From Xiphophorus maculatus (taxonomy: Eukaryota; Chordata; Actinopteri; Cyprinodontiformes; Poeciliidae), in assembly GCF_002775205.1 (NCBI RefSeq), contig NC_036450.1, positions 24,888,288 through 24,952,287 on the forward strand: a DNA stretch of 64,000 nt, given 5' to 3'. Positions 1 to 10,799 of the stretch are shown here, one piece after another (the stretch's first letter is position 1; every line of letters starts with the position of its first letter). Below the pieces are notes generated by a model that had not been told where the DNA came from, did not search any database, and saw only the letters and a program-made list of their open reading frames with translations. Both the position numbers and the translations under genes were made by a program.

Positions 1-1185
1 AAACTCGTCCTTGGCCATCTTGTTACAAGACTTTTCCTGTAAAAGAGAATCACAAGCAGCTTCTTTCTTCAATATATAATCTAAACTGTCATCAAAAGAT
101 TTATTTTGCTCTTTTTTGTTAAGTTGAGTCTCATTATGTCTCAAAAATGTCCGGCTTGTCTCTTTCTTCTGTCTCCTCATTTCCATTTCTTCATTTTGAT
201 GCAGTCTATCTGACTGCATTATGGCAGCCATTTGTTGCCTTGCAATTTCAGCTCTGTCCTTCTTCTTCTGTTCTTTAATTTCAATTTGAGCATCCAATGT
301 GTCGGTCAGAGACTTTTTCAAATTGGCTTTCTTCTCCCTCTCTTGTTCCTCTTCAAACTTCTGGCGTAGCTGCTGCTTGGCCCGCTCTTTGCAACGCTTT
401 TCATCCAAAAGAACAAAGTTGGCAGCTTCTTTCTTCTTTATATAATCCAGATTTTCAAAAACAACCTTCTTACAATCCTCTAGACAATTCAACTTTTCAG
501 GAAGCCTCATTTCACTCAATTGTTTTGGGCAGTCTGATTCAGATTGATCCGTCTCGTCCTGTTTGAAGAATTGTCTATCTTTCTCCTTCTTGTGTCTCCT
601 CGTCTCAATCTCCTCAATTTGACACAACCTGTCTGCTTCCATTATGGCAGCCAATTGGAGACTTTCAATTTTAGCCTTTTCCTTCTCTTTCTGCTTTTTA
701 TATTTAATTTGAACATCCCATGTGTCCGTCAGAGACTGTTTCATTGCATCTTTCTTCTTCTTCTCTTGTTCCTCTTGTAACTTCTGGATTAACTGCTGCT
801 TAGCCCTCTCTGTACGACGCTTTTTCTCCAAAAGAATGTAATTGGCCGCCTCCTTCCGCTGTATTTCCTCTAGATTATCATAAACAATCTTCTTACAATC
901 CTGTTCCGTTTTACGTGACGAAGGCTTGTTAAACTGTTTGTCATTTCCAGAAACCTCGTTGTATTTAGCTGTGGACCCGTAGGGAGTTCTTTGTCTCAGC
1001 AGTCCTTCTGGCATTTTGCTTTCAGAGTCTACATCTTCTGTGTATTTAGTCCAGTTTGAAATAAAGGTGTCTAAAGATTCTTCCTGTTCTCGAAGTCGCA
1101 AAGGTCGGTTGAGTTCTTCATTTTGTTGGGTCTTCAATGTCCTCAGTAAAGGAATAATCCTCTTGGGTAATTGACGAGAATCCAT
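1..1185 (-). CDS. Ampliconic coiled-coil protein, copy A (C-terminus outside window)
   Basis: First 395 codons of the same intronless gene as copies B, C and D, cut by the window edge. The start is the ATG at 1185-1183 (MDSRQLPK...), which has A at -3 and G at +4; the longer open frame upstream lacks an ATG. The visible part is open throughout, with at least one private change (Lys instead of Arg in the DAMRQSLTD motif). It holds the N-terminal region and the first two of four charged helical repeats. It shares the A-D upstream block and lies head-to-head with copy B about 13.4 kb away. The family is not recognised by name; a ciliary or sperm structural role is inferred from the promoter and composition. 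Confidence 0.85.
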   Translation of the reverse strand, partial: MDSRQLPKRIIPLLRTLKTQQNEELNRPLRLREQEESLDTFISNWTKYTEDVDSESKMPEGLLRQRTPYGSTAKYNEVSGNDKQFNKPSSRKTEQDCKKIVYDNLEEIQRKEAANYILLEKKRRTERAKQQLIQKLQEEQEKKKKDAMKQSLTDTWDVQIKYKKQKEKEKAKIESLQLAAIMEADRLCQIEEIETRRHKKEKDRQFFKQDETDQSESDCPKQLSEMRLPEKLNCLEDCKKVVFENLDYIKKKEAANFVLLDEKRCKERAKQQLRQKFEEEQEREKKANLKKSLTDTLDAQIEIKEQKKKDRAEIARQQMAAIMQSDRLHQNEEMEMRRQKKETSRTFLRHNETQLNKKEQNKSFDDSLDYILKKEAACDSLLQEKSCNKMAKDEF

Positions 1186-1277
1186 CTTCCGTTTCTGTCT
1201 CACGATGCAAAGAGTAAAATTCACTATAAATCCACTGAAACTTTCTGCACGTCTGGTACTAGAACACAAGTAACAAA

Positions 1278-1384
1278 CTATTTAAGAGGTTTCAGAGCTG
1301 ATGTCATATGACACAAAGCATTTGATCCTAATGACATCATCAGTTAGGTAGAAGTGTCGCATTAGTTGCTATTGCTATGGTAAC
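1278..1384 (-). promoter_or_regulatory. Putative promoter of copy A: X-box, two CRE-like sites, TATA-like box
   Basis: On the minus strand, in order toward the gene: an RFX-type X-box GTTACCATAGCAAT (1384-1371), CRE-like TGATGTCA and TGACATCA octamers, and a TATA-like CTTAAATAG (1286-1278), ending about 95 bases before the ATG. The same block stands before copies B, C and D. X-boxes mark many ciliary genes and CRE-like sites many spermatid genes; use here is inferred from motif matches only. Confidence 0.55.
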
Positions 1385-2780
1385 CAGGAAAAGCTCTGAA
1401 GCGATTCCCACCTTCTAGTAAAGCAGATATTTCAAACCATTAAAACATTTCCAAATAAATTCGTTCATATTAAGACACATGAAACTTTTCCCAACCATTT
1501 AGACTAGTTTCTGCCAATGTGGCTGTAATTGATATGGGCTTAACAATGTGCAAAACACAATCACCTGGTTTCCCATTAAATCTGCTCAACAGTGTTTTCC
1601 TCATCTAAAGACGTTTTTGATGAGGAAAAGTGTTTGATGAACTCAGGTTAAACTGTGGCCGTTTCTCATTTAGACATCTTTAGCGCTTTTTTCCTTTATC
1701 TCATTTTATTTTGTATAACATATGACATCCGGTTTTTGATTTGATGTTATTTTATTTTTATTTTGCTCTATATATGTTGTAGAATGGCAGCTTAACGACA
1801 GAAAGGAACAGAAGACAAGTTACAACAGCGTGTTAAAATGTGTCTAGTTATTAGCGAACCCCTTGATAGAGGCACAAGGTATGTTTGTTTTGTAAATAAG
1901 GACGGTTCTAATTTTTAATCAGTTGAAATTGTGAATTTGTTGTATATAAACACTAGGGCATAGTTTTGAATTAGAGTTGATATTTTTAGAGTTTTAGTTG
2001 AAACGTTCTGGTTGTGTTTTTGTAGCTTACACTGTCCTTTGTGTGTGTGTGTGTGTGTGCATACAGCTATTACAGTGAAACTCAAGGTTTACTTCCAATA
2101 AACCTCACTGTTCATCAGTAAAGCCACAATCCTTCATTTGGGGCTGGGGGTGTTACACACTTTTTTATCTTTAATCCTTTTAGGCGTGTGCTGCTGTTCA
2201 TGCTTGTATATATGTGTGTGGCCCAGTGTAGACAAATGAGCCAAATACTGGAAAACATAAGTGGGATTTTATTCCCGACTGTCCTCAGATGGAACAGTAT
2301 TAATTTTGGTTTGATTTGTATGGAAGCTCATTGCTATCACACAGGAAAAAAAATATTTTGAGTGCTATCACGTTATAGCGTGATACTTATCTTAGACGTG
2401 ATACGTATCTTGTTTAAACGTAATAATTTTATGTCCAGGAAGTGGCGGTTTTATGCTAGGCTAGTACAGTGGCTAACTGTACTAGTTTTTTCTGGGTGTG
2501 TCTCCTCAGCAGGCAGGAGCAGCAAAGGAAGACAAGTGCTGCAGGTGCTGGTAAAAAGCTCCTGCAGCATGTCACTTTCAGTTAGGGGGGAATAATATGC
2601 TGAGGAGTTTTAAGTTACATTTATTCTTTGATTGATCTTAGTTAGTTCTAATGATTTGCAGGCATGTAAATATGTGTTGGTACCGTTTATTAGGTTTGTG
2701 TAAGTAGTGTTTGTTGTTTGTTCTTTTTTTTTGGATCACCCCTTTACTTGGTATAAGTGGTGAACTTGCCTCAGGTATAA
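1385..2780. other. Gene-free 5' flank shared by all four gene copies
   Basis: This flank is present in four copies (also about 12,990-14,400, 41,925-43,340 and 56,106-57,565). It includes a (GT)n run near 2,041 whose length differs between copies, a hairpin with 11-bp arms (1595-1605/1619-1629), and a hairpin with 10-bp arms CTAGTACAGT (2461-2470/2476-2485). A TATA-like CTATATATG at 1768 lies before an ATG (1838) and a consensus splice donor CAAG/GTATGT (1878/1879) on the plus strand, so a divergent transcript could begin here. A 77-codon open frame (2362-2595) exists in all copies but shows no independent sign of coding. Confidence 0.5.
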
Positions 2781-3250
2781 ATGCTTCTCGCTCTCACTGT
2801 GAAGAGTAAAGAAATTGGAAAAAGGCAACAAAAAAAAAGTTGGAATGAAAATAAGAAAGGAAAGAGATTATATGAAGTACAAAAGTCAGTATTAATTAGA
2901 AATATTAATGAGAGAAACAGAAGGGAAGAAATAATAATGATCAGATTAAGAGTAGGTCATACCTATTTAAATGACATTTTATATTTAATAGGGAGAAAAA
3001 ATAATGATAAATGTGAATGATGTGCAGAGAAAGAACATGAACACGTATTGATGAACTGTAAAACATGTGAAGCTGAAAGGGGGAAATTGAGAAGAATAGT
3101 TGGAAGGACAGGTCAATTTATATACAGATTAAGGAAAGCATTATTTATTTATCTTCAGAATAGAAACTTTAAAAATAGAATTTGATAGATGTAAAGGAAT
3201 GTTGCTACACACTCGTGTACAGTAGGTGGCGGTATGCACCTTAAAGTTGC
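2781..3250 (+). pseudogene. Non-LTR retrotransposon (LINE) ORF2 C-terminal fragment
   Basis: The translated frame carries a RLRVGHTYLNDILYLIG motif followed by a cysteine/histidine cluster (C-x2-C then H-x4-C), typical of the tail of fish LINE polyproteins. A TGA at 3018-3020 falls inside that cluster, just before the second cysteine. The frame resumes after it, so this is a dead fragment. The inverted copy in the right arm (55,650-56,106) carries the same stop, so the stop predates the arm duplication. Downstream, the sequence CAGTAGGTGGCGGTATG resembles fish LINE 3' UTR sequence. Confidence 0.65.
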
Positions 3251-3470
3251 ATGCGATCCGCCAGGATGGGCAGTGGCTTTCCTTCGGCCACTGTACCACC
3301 AAGACCTGATTGGTGGATTGCTGCAGAGATGCTTGTCCTTCTGGAAGATTCTCCTCTCCCCAAAGAGGAACCTTGGAGCTCTGCAGAGTGACCATTGGGT
3401 TGTTGGTCACATCCCTGATTAAGGCCCTTTTCTCCAGATCACTCAGTTCAGATACATATATTAATTGAAT

Positions 3471-4075
3471 CTGGAGAGACTCAGATGGAGATAAGAAGAC
3501 AATTAGAAGAGTTTATTGACAAACAGAATTTAAAGTCTTTGGCGCTCGGGCCCCGGCTGGGGATAACGGTTATCGCCGCGTTAGCGATAGGCTTCAGATG
3601 AGCATTCCCGATGCTGTTAGGAACCTCATCTCCCCAGGCCCACACTGGTGGTGGAGGTTGAAGAAGGGTCTGGGCCTCAGGACCGGGCAAATGGAGGAGA
3701 AGGGGTGGTGGTGGGTTGAGCTCGGCTGGAGAGCAAAGGACACCATGAACGAAGGTCCTTATCAGCTGGGACTTGGTCAATGATTGGACGTGACGTGGCT
3801 TGGTCCAGCGTTGATAGGTCGACGATTGTGGGCTGGTTGCTTCAATTAACGGGTCCCGGTGGGGATAAAGGAGTCTTCCAGTTTGAATTTGCGCCTAGGC
3901 TTCATTTCAATCTGGAGAGACTCAGACGGAGATAAGAAGAGAATTAGAAGAGTTTATTGACAAACAGAATTTAAAGTCTTTGGCGCCCGGGCCCCGGCTG
4001 GGGATAACGGTTATCGCAGCGTTAGTGATAGGCTTCAGATGAGCATTCCCGATGCTGTTAGGAACGTCATCCCCC
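3471..4075. repeat. 441-bp tandem repeat, about 1.4 units (left arm)
   Basis: The marker CTGGAGAGACTCAG occurs at 3471 and 3912, exactly 441 bases apart, and the sequence between them repeats with few changes. On the minus strand each unit includes an AATAAA signal (TGTCAATAAACTCTTC), suggesting derivation from the end of a transcript or an LTR. The right arm holds about 2.4 units. A partial unit also sits beside the minisatellite at 10,372-10,563 and 47,130-47,310. Open frames here are repeat products, not genes. Confidence 0.85.
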
Positions 4076-4099
4076 AAAAAGAGGCCGAGGCCGTGAATA

Positions 4100-5060
4100 T
4101 AAGGCAGAAAGTAAAAAGGGGAAAGAAGTTGCGCTGACTTTGGCTACCAAGTTAATAACGTAAAGGAAGTGACATGACAGCTAAAGGAGAGGGAGAGTAG
4201 GACGGGAAAGTGAAGACCAGCTGAGAATGCTGCCGGCCAAGAGGTGGTAGAATACACAAAACACAGGGCATGGGGACGTGGTGTGAGAGCCGGCTGGGGA
4301 TACGGCAGGACGAGGGAGGAAGGGATGTTGGAAGGTGACGGCCGGCTGAGGACACAATGGGGCATAGAGTAGCAGAACGCAGGGCATAGGGATGCTGGAG
4401 GATAAGCTGGCTGGAAATGCTGCGGGGCTAGTGGAATGGACGTGGGCGGGCGATAACCGGCTGAGGACACGGCAGGGCATGATGATAGAAAAGCCGGCGG
4501 GGAATGCTTAGGGCGAGAATGAAGGGATACAAGCGGGGCTTAGAAGAGGGGATGCTGGTTTGAAAAACGCCAGCATTAACTAATGTAGGGTATAGGATAG
4601 AGGGAGCAGGGCATAAGATAAAGGGACGCGTTGAATAGAGGAGATGGAGCGGGGAATAGGATACGGGGCAGCTGGCTAGAAAAAGAAGCCAGCTGGTAGC
4701 GGCAGGGCTTAGGAGGTAACGATGACATGGAAGAGACCAGCAGGGGAAGGAACAAGACAAGGGATGAGGGGCAGCTGGTTAGAAAAAGAAGCAAGCTGGA
4801 AACCCAGCAGGGCATTGAAGGAGAGAGGCAGATGGCTGAAGGATGGCTAGGAATGGTTCGAGGCATAGGGAGATGTGACACTGGGAGAAGAGTGATTGCT
4901 ATGGGTGAGCGGGGACACAGCGGGGCATGGGCTGCTGGTAGAAAAAGGCCTGCGGGGGTCACAGCAGGGCAAGGGAAGGTGGAATGCTGATAGGTGAAGG
5001 CCAGCAGAGGTGATATAATGATACTATGGAGTGACATTACTGATAGAGAATGAAATGCCC
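4100..5060. repeat. GC-rich degenerate tandem repeat (left arm)
   Basis: Imperfect repetition of a GCCGGCTGRGGAYACRGCAGG-like core, spaced by about 50-70 bases, drifting toward CAGCTGG/AAGCCAGC variants. Overlapping open frames on the minus strand, rich in Pro, Ser and Leu, follow the repeat and have no coding character. Mirrored at 53,440-54,300. Confidence 0.65.
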
Positions 5061-7067
5061 CAAAAAGGAGCTGAGGCCAGGGCCGAAGCTCAGAATTAGA
5101 GGCAGGAGGAGCTAGGCTAACTAGGGGCTTACAGGCTGTGTCTCGAGGAGTAATTAGAAGATAATTGCAGAGATAGAGGTGAGAGATGAGAAGCTGGTAG
5201 ATGAAGGTGAACAGAGGTAGAGTGGATGCTATGGAAAGATATGTTAGCTGGTGGAAGGAAGCTAGCTGGGAGATATTGAGATAGCAAAAAGAGGATGGGA
5301 GAATGAATAGACTAGAGTGAGAAAATAACTTCCTGCTACTGGAGATGGGATACTGATGCTAGGATCAGACTCACAGGGTGACGTTAGAGGAAACGGGCGA
5401 AAGACAAGATCATTCTAGAATGAACCTGAAAATAAAGATGTGAAGGACGATGAGGGGAAGGACATGCATCACGTTTGCTGCATAAGAGTGTGCACTTTTG
5501 CCTGAGGTTGACCAACCACCACCAGTGGATCGTGCAGTGCTCGTCTGGCACTGAGGGAAGCTGCGAACACGGAGGAGAGATACTCATTACGTGAAAAGAA
5601 TGCTGAAGATGAACTGGGGATTTTTATATATATATAAAGAATGGACTTTGAAATACTATTGTTAGTTTGCAAATCGCTGAACGACTTGGTACCACGAAAC
5701 AATGAAGATCTGCTGTAAAGCATCAACCTCCCAAGCTCATGAGGTCTTTCCGTTTGAGCCTGCTCTACGACCCCGGGACCAGACCAGAAAGAGAAGCAGC
5801 ATTCAGCATCTAAACCCCGCGAATTGGATCAACTCCCAGGAGACCTTAAAACAGCTGAAACGCGACTTTGATCAATCTCGACTAAAACCCGCCTGTTTAG
5901 AATGTATTAGAAACATGCTCAATCACAAAGTTAATGATGGAACTTGACTTGATATCATGTTTTGTTTGTTGCTTCCCTATGCATGACCTTGGTTCTTGAG
6001 CTATTATGATATAAAAGCATTTGCGCTGAAAATACCTTGCTGCCAAAAACAGCTTTGTTGAGTTAGATCTTTAAATACTACAGCCGCCACGAGCATCCGG
6101 TAAGGGATGAGAGGAGAGATTTCTGGTTCAAAATTTATTAAATAGAGCTGAGTGGTCTACGAGAAATACAGAAAAAGAGACAAATGAAAGCTATTATTTT
6201 CACTCGCTATGAAGTAATTTTTTTTTTTTTTTTTTTGTACCAGCAGATGGCAGCAAGAGACGACAAATAAACCGCAACGACGTTATCATGATGATAACTC
6301 TTTAGATTGTCATATCTGTATTTCAGTTGCACGGATATACGAATCCTGCTTGAATGCGGAGAAAACTTACTTTTATTCGTTGACCCGCTCTCTTGAACAA
6401 ACAGCTCTGAACGGCCTCTAACGATTACTTCGTAACGCTGAACGTGAGCTCTTACGACAACGGCTGATGCAGCTTGAGAGTACAAGGAACCAAACCAATC
6501 AAGGTAAACGTGAATCGGACGGTTTCCTGAGCTCTTAATGCGCAGTTATGTTAATCCATTTACGACATGCTATACAATAAGAATTTGATTGATTGATTTG
6601 GCTGGCTAGTTGAAAAGTGCCGTGCAACTACTTGACTTGGACCCAGGCGATGATGAGGGGGTTTGGTTCCTTTATATAAAGCCATGGCTTCAGAGCGGCT
6701 TGTTAACGAATCCGTAAGGGAAACCGTAAGGTGCTTTATGATAATTAGTTCAGAAGCGAGACGGAACGAACGCGTCCGAGCCTGGAACTTGAGTAAGCTA
6801 GAGAACAGGTTGCATAAACCAGGAAGTGGCAGAATAATCTGAGAAATAATGGTATGCAGATTTCAGACGAGTTTCGGATGAGAGATGAAACGTAAAAGCG
6901 CTGGATGGGACATGGCTTGAAATATGAGAAAATGGGACAGCTGCTTATTAGCGAAGAACGGCCCTGACTCCGGATGAAAATTAACGGGTAGGGCGAAATG
7001 AATCTATGAGGCTGAACATGTACCACGACATCGGTAGCCTGCAGGCCACTTGTTAACAAGCGTAAGG
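5061..7067. other. Left-arm spacer, no supported gene
   Basis: Mixed sequence, mirrored at about 51,129-53,440. Short open frames (5702-5947 plus; 6207-6485 minus; 6745-7059 minus) are conserved between arms only to the degree the whole arm is, and match no family I recognise. A poly-T run lies at about 6219-6236. Confidence 0.5.
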
Positions 7068-7105
7068 TAATATTAGAGTCGACTCTTAGCTATCTGTATT
7101 ACTAG
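7068..7105 (+). repeat. Outer fragment of the 27-bp minisatellite
   Basis: Just over one unit (GTCGACTCTTAGCTATCTG...TTACTAG) directly left of the piggyBac element, in the same orientation as the long array at 9140-9945. It ends in CTAG at 7102-7105, the left flank of the piggyBac insertion. Confidence 0.8.
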
Positions 7106-9139
7106 CCCTCTGATGCATGAATTATGAATCCCTGAGTCAAGATTTTTTTAAATGTGTTTTTACTCTTCTTATGGCATGAAAAAACAAATATTAACTTTTT
7201 TTTTCAAAAATGTTATTTTTCCAGGAAGTTACAGAAATGTCCACTACAGTGGACTACATGCGCTTCAGCACTCAACATAGAACAATATGAACTTAACTGA
7301 AGAATAATTTCATCTGAGTTTGATCATAAATCCATGACCTCATATTCCATTGTGGGCTTTGAAAAGCACTTGAACATGCTTTCATACACTCTAACATTCT
7401 ATAGCCCTTCTGTTAATCCAAACCAAGAGAACAATCTTCATCAAACAACTCCTCTTCTAACTTCTCTCCTAACTCATTTTCCTAACTCCTAGGCTACATG
7501 AAAATTGGCAAAGCATCCAAGGCACAGTGCCACATGGCACTGCATGCAGATGCATTTGGTCTTCCTTGTGCATGCAGCATCGTGGCATCTGTTTGCATTT
7601 TTGACTTGAGTGAGCTCGGGCCAGTGATTTCCTGCGCTGAACCTGACCTCCCTGGGTACTTTGGTCACTGCTCTGCACTTTGCTGGAGGTGGGGCTCCAT
7701 TGGGTCTTCCTTTTCTTTTTTGCTGACCAGAGCCAAAATTGATCAGTGCACGGGCCACAGAAGCTTTGAAGATAAGGAGATTCATCTTTTCCAACCCAGA
7801 CATCAGGTAGAGTCGCCAGGCATTTACAACAGTCACATCCAAAACATGAAAGAACACTCTGATGTACCACCACTTGTTTCTACGTCTGTGGGGATACATT
7901 GCCACACACTGGTCAACGAGATCCACCCCACCCATGTGTTGGTTATAAAGGGCCACCGAGTAGAGTCTTTGGACACTGATCTTGGCTTGGCTTGACCAGT
8001 ACATCCGTGTCCTAGGATACCGAATGTACCCCATGACCATGTTGATCCCTAGAAAAATTTGCATTTCTTTGTTTGTCACTGCCAGATTTTCTTTCCCTTT
8101 CTGCAGCACATACATGTTGGTGTTATGCACTATCACATCAGTGAGATCTAAGGGAAACAAATACCTAAAGAAATCAATTGGTTCTCTTCCATCAACATTT
8201 ACTCTCCTTTCTCCTAGAAAAGGTGGTAAGTCTCCATCAAAGTTATTGTCTTGGACTTTCCAGACATATTTGCGGGGTTGAGTGCAGGTATGGCCCTTGT
8301 GAACATTTCTCACAGCAGGTACCATGTGGACATTTTCCTCAGCTCCCTCATCTTGCTGACCTCCATCTGCATCCTGTCCTTCATCATCCTGGCCCTCATC
8401 ATCTTGACTTTCAGCATCCTGACTGTCTGCATCTCCTTCATCATCCGTATCTCCAATATTTCTAGTGTTTTCTGGCAGCCATTCCTCATCACTGCTGTCA
8501 CTATACTCGTCATCAGAGGAGTCAGAGGGAATTTCCTCGAATATTCTATAGTGTTCCTTATTTGCTGCACTTGTGGTCTAAAATTATGAGAAAATTATAA
8601 TTTTACTAACACAAACTACAAATGATCTGAATAAAAAAATATCTTTTTAAAACTAACATAGATATACTCAAAATGAATTTAATTGCAAGCAAAACAGTTA
8701 TAATGAAAGATAAATCAACTACATGACTTATATTAAAAATATAGTCAGCAATGCATGATGTCCACTGTGTTGGACACATGGTTAATTGCAATTTCCTACT
8801 TACATGAAATAAAATTTTCCAAACTAAGTTAATAATATTGTTACCTAGATGCTCCTGCATGTCAGCATATTTTTTTACCTCTAGGATTCTCCGAGAATAG
8901 AAGGATTGAGAGGATATTCCAGGAGTGGTCATTGACTGTGTCTGTCTGCCGGCCATATTGGACTCCGATGACATTAACTTGTAGTTACAACAACTTGCCA
9001 CTGAATTAACCTCAGTGGAGGGGAGCAGTAGAGAGCATTCTAAGGACTGATATGCAATACCACCGTAGAAGCCATTGCATTTAGGAGACAATGACTTCTA
9101 AACAGCTGTCCACTGTAGTGACCGCTATGCACCAGAGGG
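7106..9139 (-). mobile_element. piggyBac-type DNA transposon, internally deleted, left-arm copy
   Basis: The element is bounded by inverted termini CCCTCTGATGCAT (7106 onward) and the complement of CCCTCTGGTGCAT (ending 9139). Both flanks are CTAG (7102-7105, 9140-9143). Joining the flanks recreates an uninterrupted minisatellite unit, so the element landed inside the array. It encodes a two-exon piggyBac-family protein on the minus strand. The termini begin CCC as in piggyBac, but the target is CTAG rather than the usual TTAA. Length 2,034 bp. Confidence 0.85.
7489..8956 (-). CDS. PiggyBac transposase-derived protein, central catalytic region missing (two exons)
   Basis: Exon 1 is 8956-8879 (26 codons, starting MAGRQTQS) with donor GAG/GTAAAA. 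Exon 2 is 8577-7489 after acceptor TTTTAG, in phase 0, giving about 388 residues. Order: an acidic Asp/Ser/Glu-rich N-terminal region, a piggyBac-like segment (RYLFPLDLTD...), the conserved SVALYNQHMGGVDLVDQ motif, and a C-terminal Cys/His domain (C-x4-C-x4-C-x-C-x2-C...C-x2-C). Full piggyBac transposases are about 550-600 residues. The part carrying the first two catalytic aspartates is absent, the junction lying between SSQAKISV and QRLYSVAL. Catalysis is therefore not expected; DNA-end binding through the Cys-rich domain remains possible. The right-arm copy is nearly identical. Confidence 0.82.
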
Positions 9140-9945
9140 CTAGAGTCACCTTTTAGCTATCTGTATTACTAGAGTCGACTTTTAGCTATCTGTATAACTA
9201 GAGTCGACTTTTAGCTATCTGTATTACTAGTCGACTTTTAGCTATCTGTATTACTAGTCGACTTTTAGCTATCTGTATAACTAGAGTCGACTTTTAGCCA
9301 TCTGTATTACTAGAGTCGACTTTTAGCTATCTGTATTACTAGTCGACTTTTAGCTATCTGTATTACTAGTCGACTTTTAGCTATCTGTATAACTAGAGTC
9401 GACTTTTAGCTATCTGTATTACTAGAGTCGACTTTTAGCTATCTGTATTACTAGTCGACTTTTAGCTATCTGTATTACTAGACTCGACTTTTAGCTATCT
9501 GTATTACTAGAGTCGACTTTTAGCTATCTGTATTACTAGACTCGACTTTTAGCTATCTGTATAACTAGAGTCGACTTTTAGCTATCTGTATTACTAGTCG
9601 ACTTTTAGCTATCTGTATTACTAGAGTCGACTTTTAGCCATCTGTATTACTAGTCGACTTTTAGCTATCTGTATTACTAGAGTCGACTTTTAGCTATCTG
9701 TATTACTAGAGTTGACTTTTAGCTATCTGTATTACTAGTCGACTTTTAGCTATCTGTATTACTAGTCGACTTTTAGCTATCTGTATTACTAGAGTTGACT
9801 TTTAGCTATCTGTATTACTAGTCGACTTTTAGCTATCTGTATTACTAGTCGACTTTTAGCTATCTGTATTACTAGTCGACTTTTAGCTATCTGTATTACT
9901 AGTCGACTTTTAGCTATCTGTATTATGAGAGTCACCTTTTAGCTA
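9140..9945 (+). repeat. 27-bp minisatellite array (left arm)
   Basis: About 30 units of GTCGACTTTTAGCTATCTG-TATTACTA with an optional two-base GA/AG. Most units contain a SalI site (GTCGAC) and end near CTAG. Variants (AGTTGAC, AGCCATC, GTATAAC) are scattered. It abuts the right end of the piggyBac element and starts with a GTCACC variant that also closes the array. The mirrored array at 47,755-48,738 is longer. Confidence 0.95.
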
Positions 9946-10563
9946 TGATTGCCTGTATCAAACGGCCCTATTCGCCTCAGTCGGTTGGTTTGGGGAAAAA
10001 CTGCGCGCGGTTCTTTGCGTTTGCTGATTGTTGCCGAGGTTCTAACGCGCCTGCGCTCTCCTTCGCTGCCCTCGGGTGTAACCCAGCGCGTGCGTCTCAG
10101 CATTCATGATGCGTTTAAAGGCGGCTCGGAGAAAAAGGTTACGACATGAAAACATCAGATAAGCAGTTTTAACTGCGAAAAAGGGCGAGAACACATGTAT
10201 GGGAAGTGCGGAAGCCCCTAATGTAACTGAGGAGCGTCTGAAGGAAAAGAAGGAGCCGAGCACGCGGCTAAGCGGCTTTTATGACGGACGTTAGAGGTGG
10301 AAGGACGAGCAATCACGAAGAAAAGGATCTGGTGAGATAGCTGACTGAGAGCTGAGGCGTGCAGCTGAACAGGTTGAGCTCGGCTGGAGAGCGAAGGACA
10401 CCATGAATGAAGGTCCTTATCAGCTGGGACTTGGTCGATGAATGGACGTGACGTGGCTTGGTCCGGCGTTGATAGGTGGACGATTGTGGGCTGGTCGCTT
10501 CAATTAACGGTCCCGGTGGGGATAAAAGAGTCTTCCAGTTTGAATTTGTGCCTAGGCTTCATT
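9946..10563. other. Spacer with a partial 441-bp-repeat unit
   Basis: Mirrored at 47,130-47,754. The first 420 bases are moderately GC-rich with short, unsupported open frames. From about 10,372 to 10,563 the sequence matches part of the 441-bp repeat (GGTTGAGCTCGGCTGGAGAG... to CCTAGGCTTCATT). Confidence 0.6.
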
Positions 10564-10626
10564 ATGTAACTTAATATATATATAAGGTGTGAGGCCTTTT
10601 AATTAAATTTTTATGTCATCATTATC

Positions 10627-10705
<79 letters not shown>

Positions 10706-10790
10706 CTTAATTGTCATAATTAAAAGGCCTCACACTTTTAATGATGACATTAAAAGTGTCATAATATTGACATATATAACATATATATAT
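10564..10790. repeat. AT-rich inverted-repeat element with (TA)n core
   Basis: Begins TAACTTAATATATA, followed by AAGGTGTGAGGCCTTTTAAT and its inverted partner on the far side of a (TA)n run at about 10,632-10,703. The same modules occur at 17,505-17,960, 38,686-38,832, 45,868-46,650 and 47,026-47,125. It looks like a MITE or a mosaic of several; no protein is encoded. Open frames of alternating Ile/Tyr are microsatellite artefacts. Confidence 0.75.
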
Positions 10791-10799
10791 AAAAAAAAA

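Noticed and set aside
297-780. Short open frames of 89 and 78 codons on the plus strand inside copy A (and mirrored in B, C, D)
   Set aside because: They are antisense to the coiled-coil gene and result from its biased Lys/Glu codons.
2362-2595. 77-codon open frame conserved in all four flanks
   Set aside because: Conservation equals that of the surrounding duplicated DNA; no homology or strong start context.
4144-5037. Several overlapping open frames of 67-153 codons on the minus strand
   Set aside because: They follow a degenerate GC-rich tandem repeat in several frames at once and recur in the mirror copy; composition is repeat-driven.
9140-9945. CRISPR-like regular array
   Set aside because: Units are contiguous with no unique spacers, the host is a vertebrate, and no cas genes exist; it is a minisatellite.
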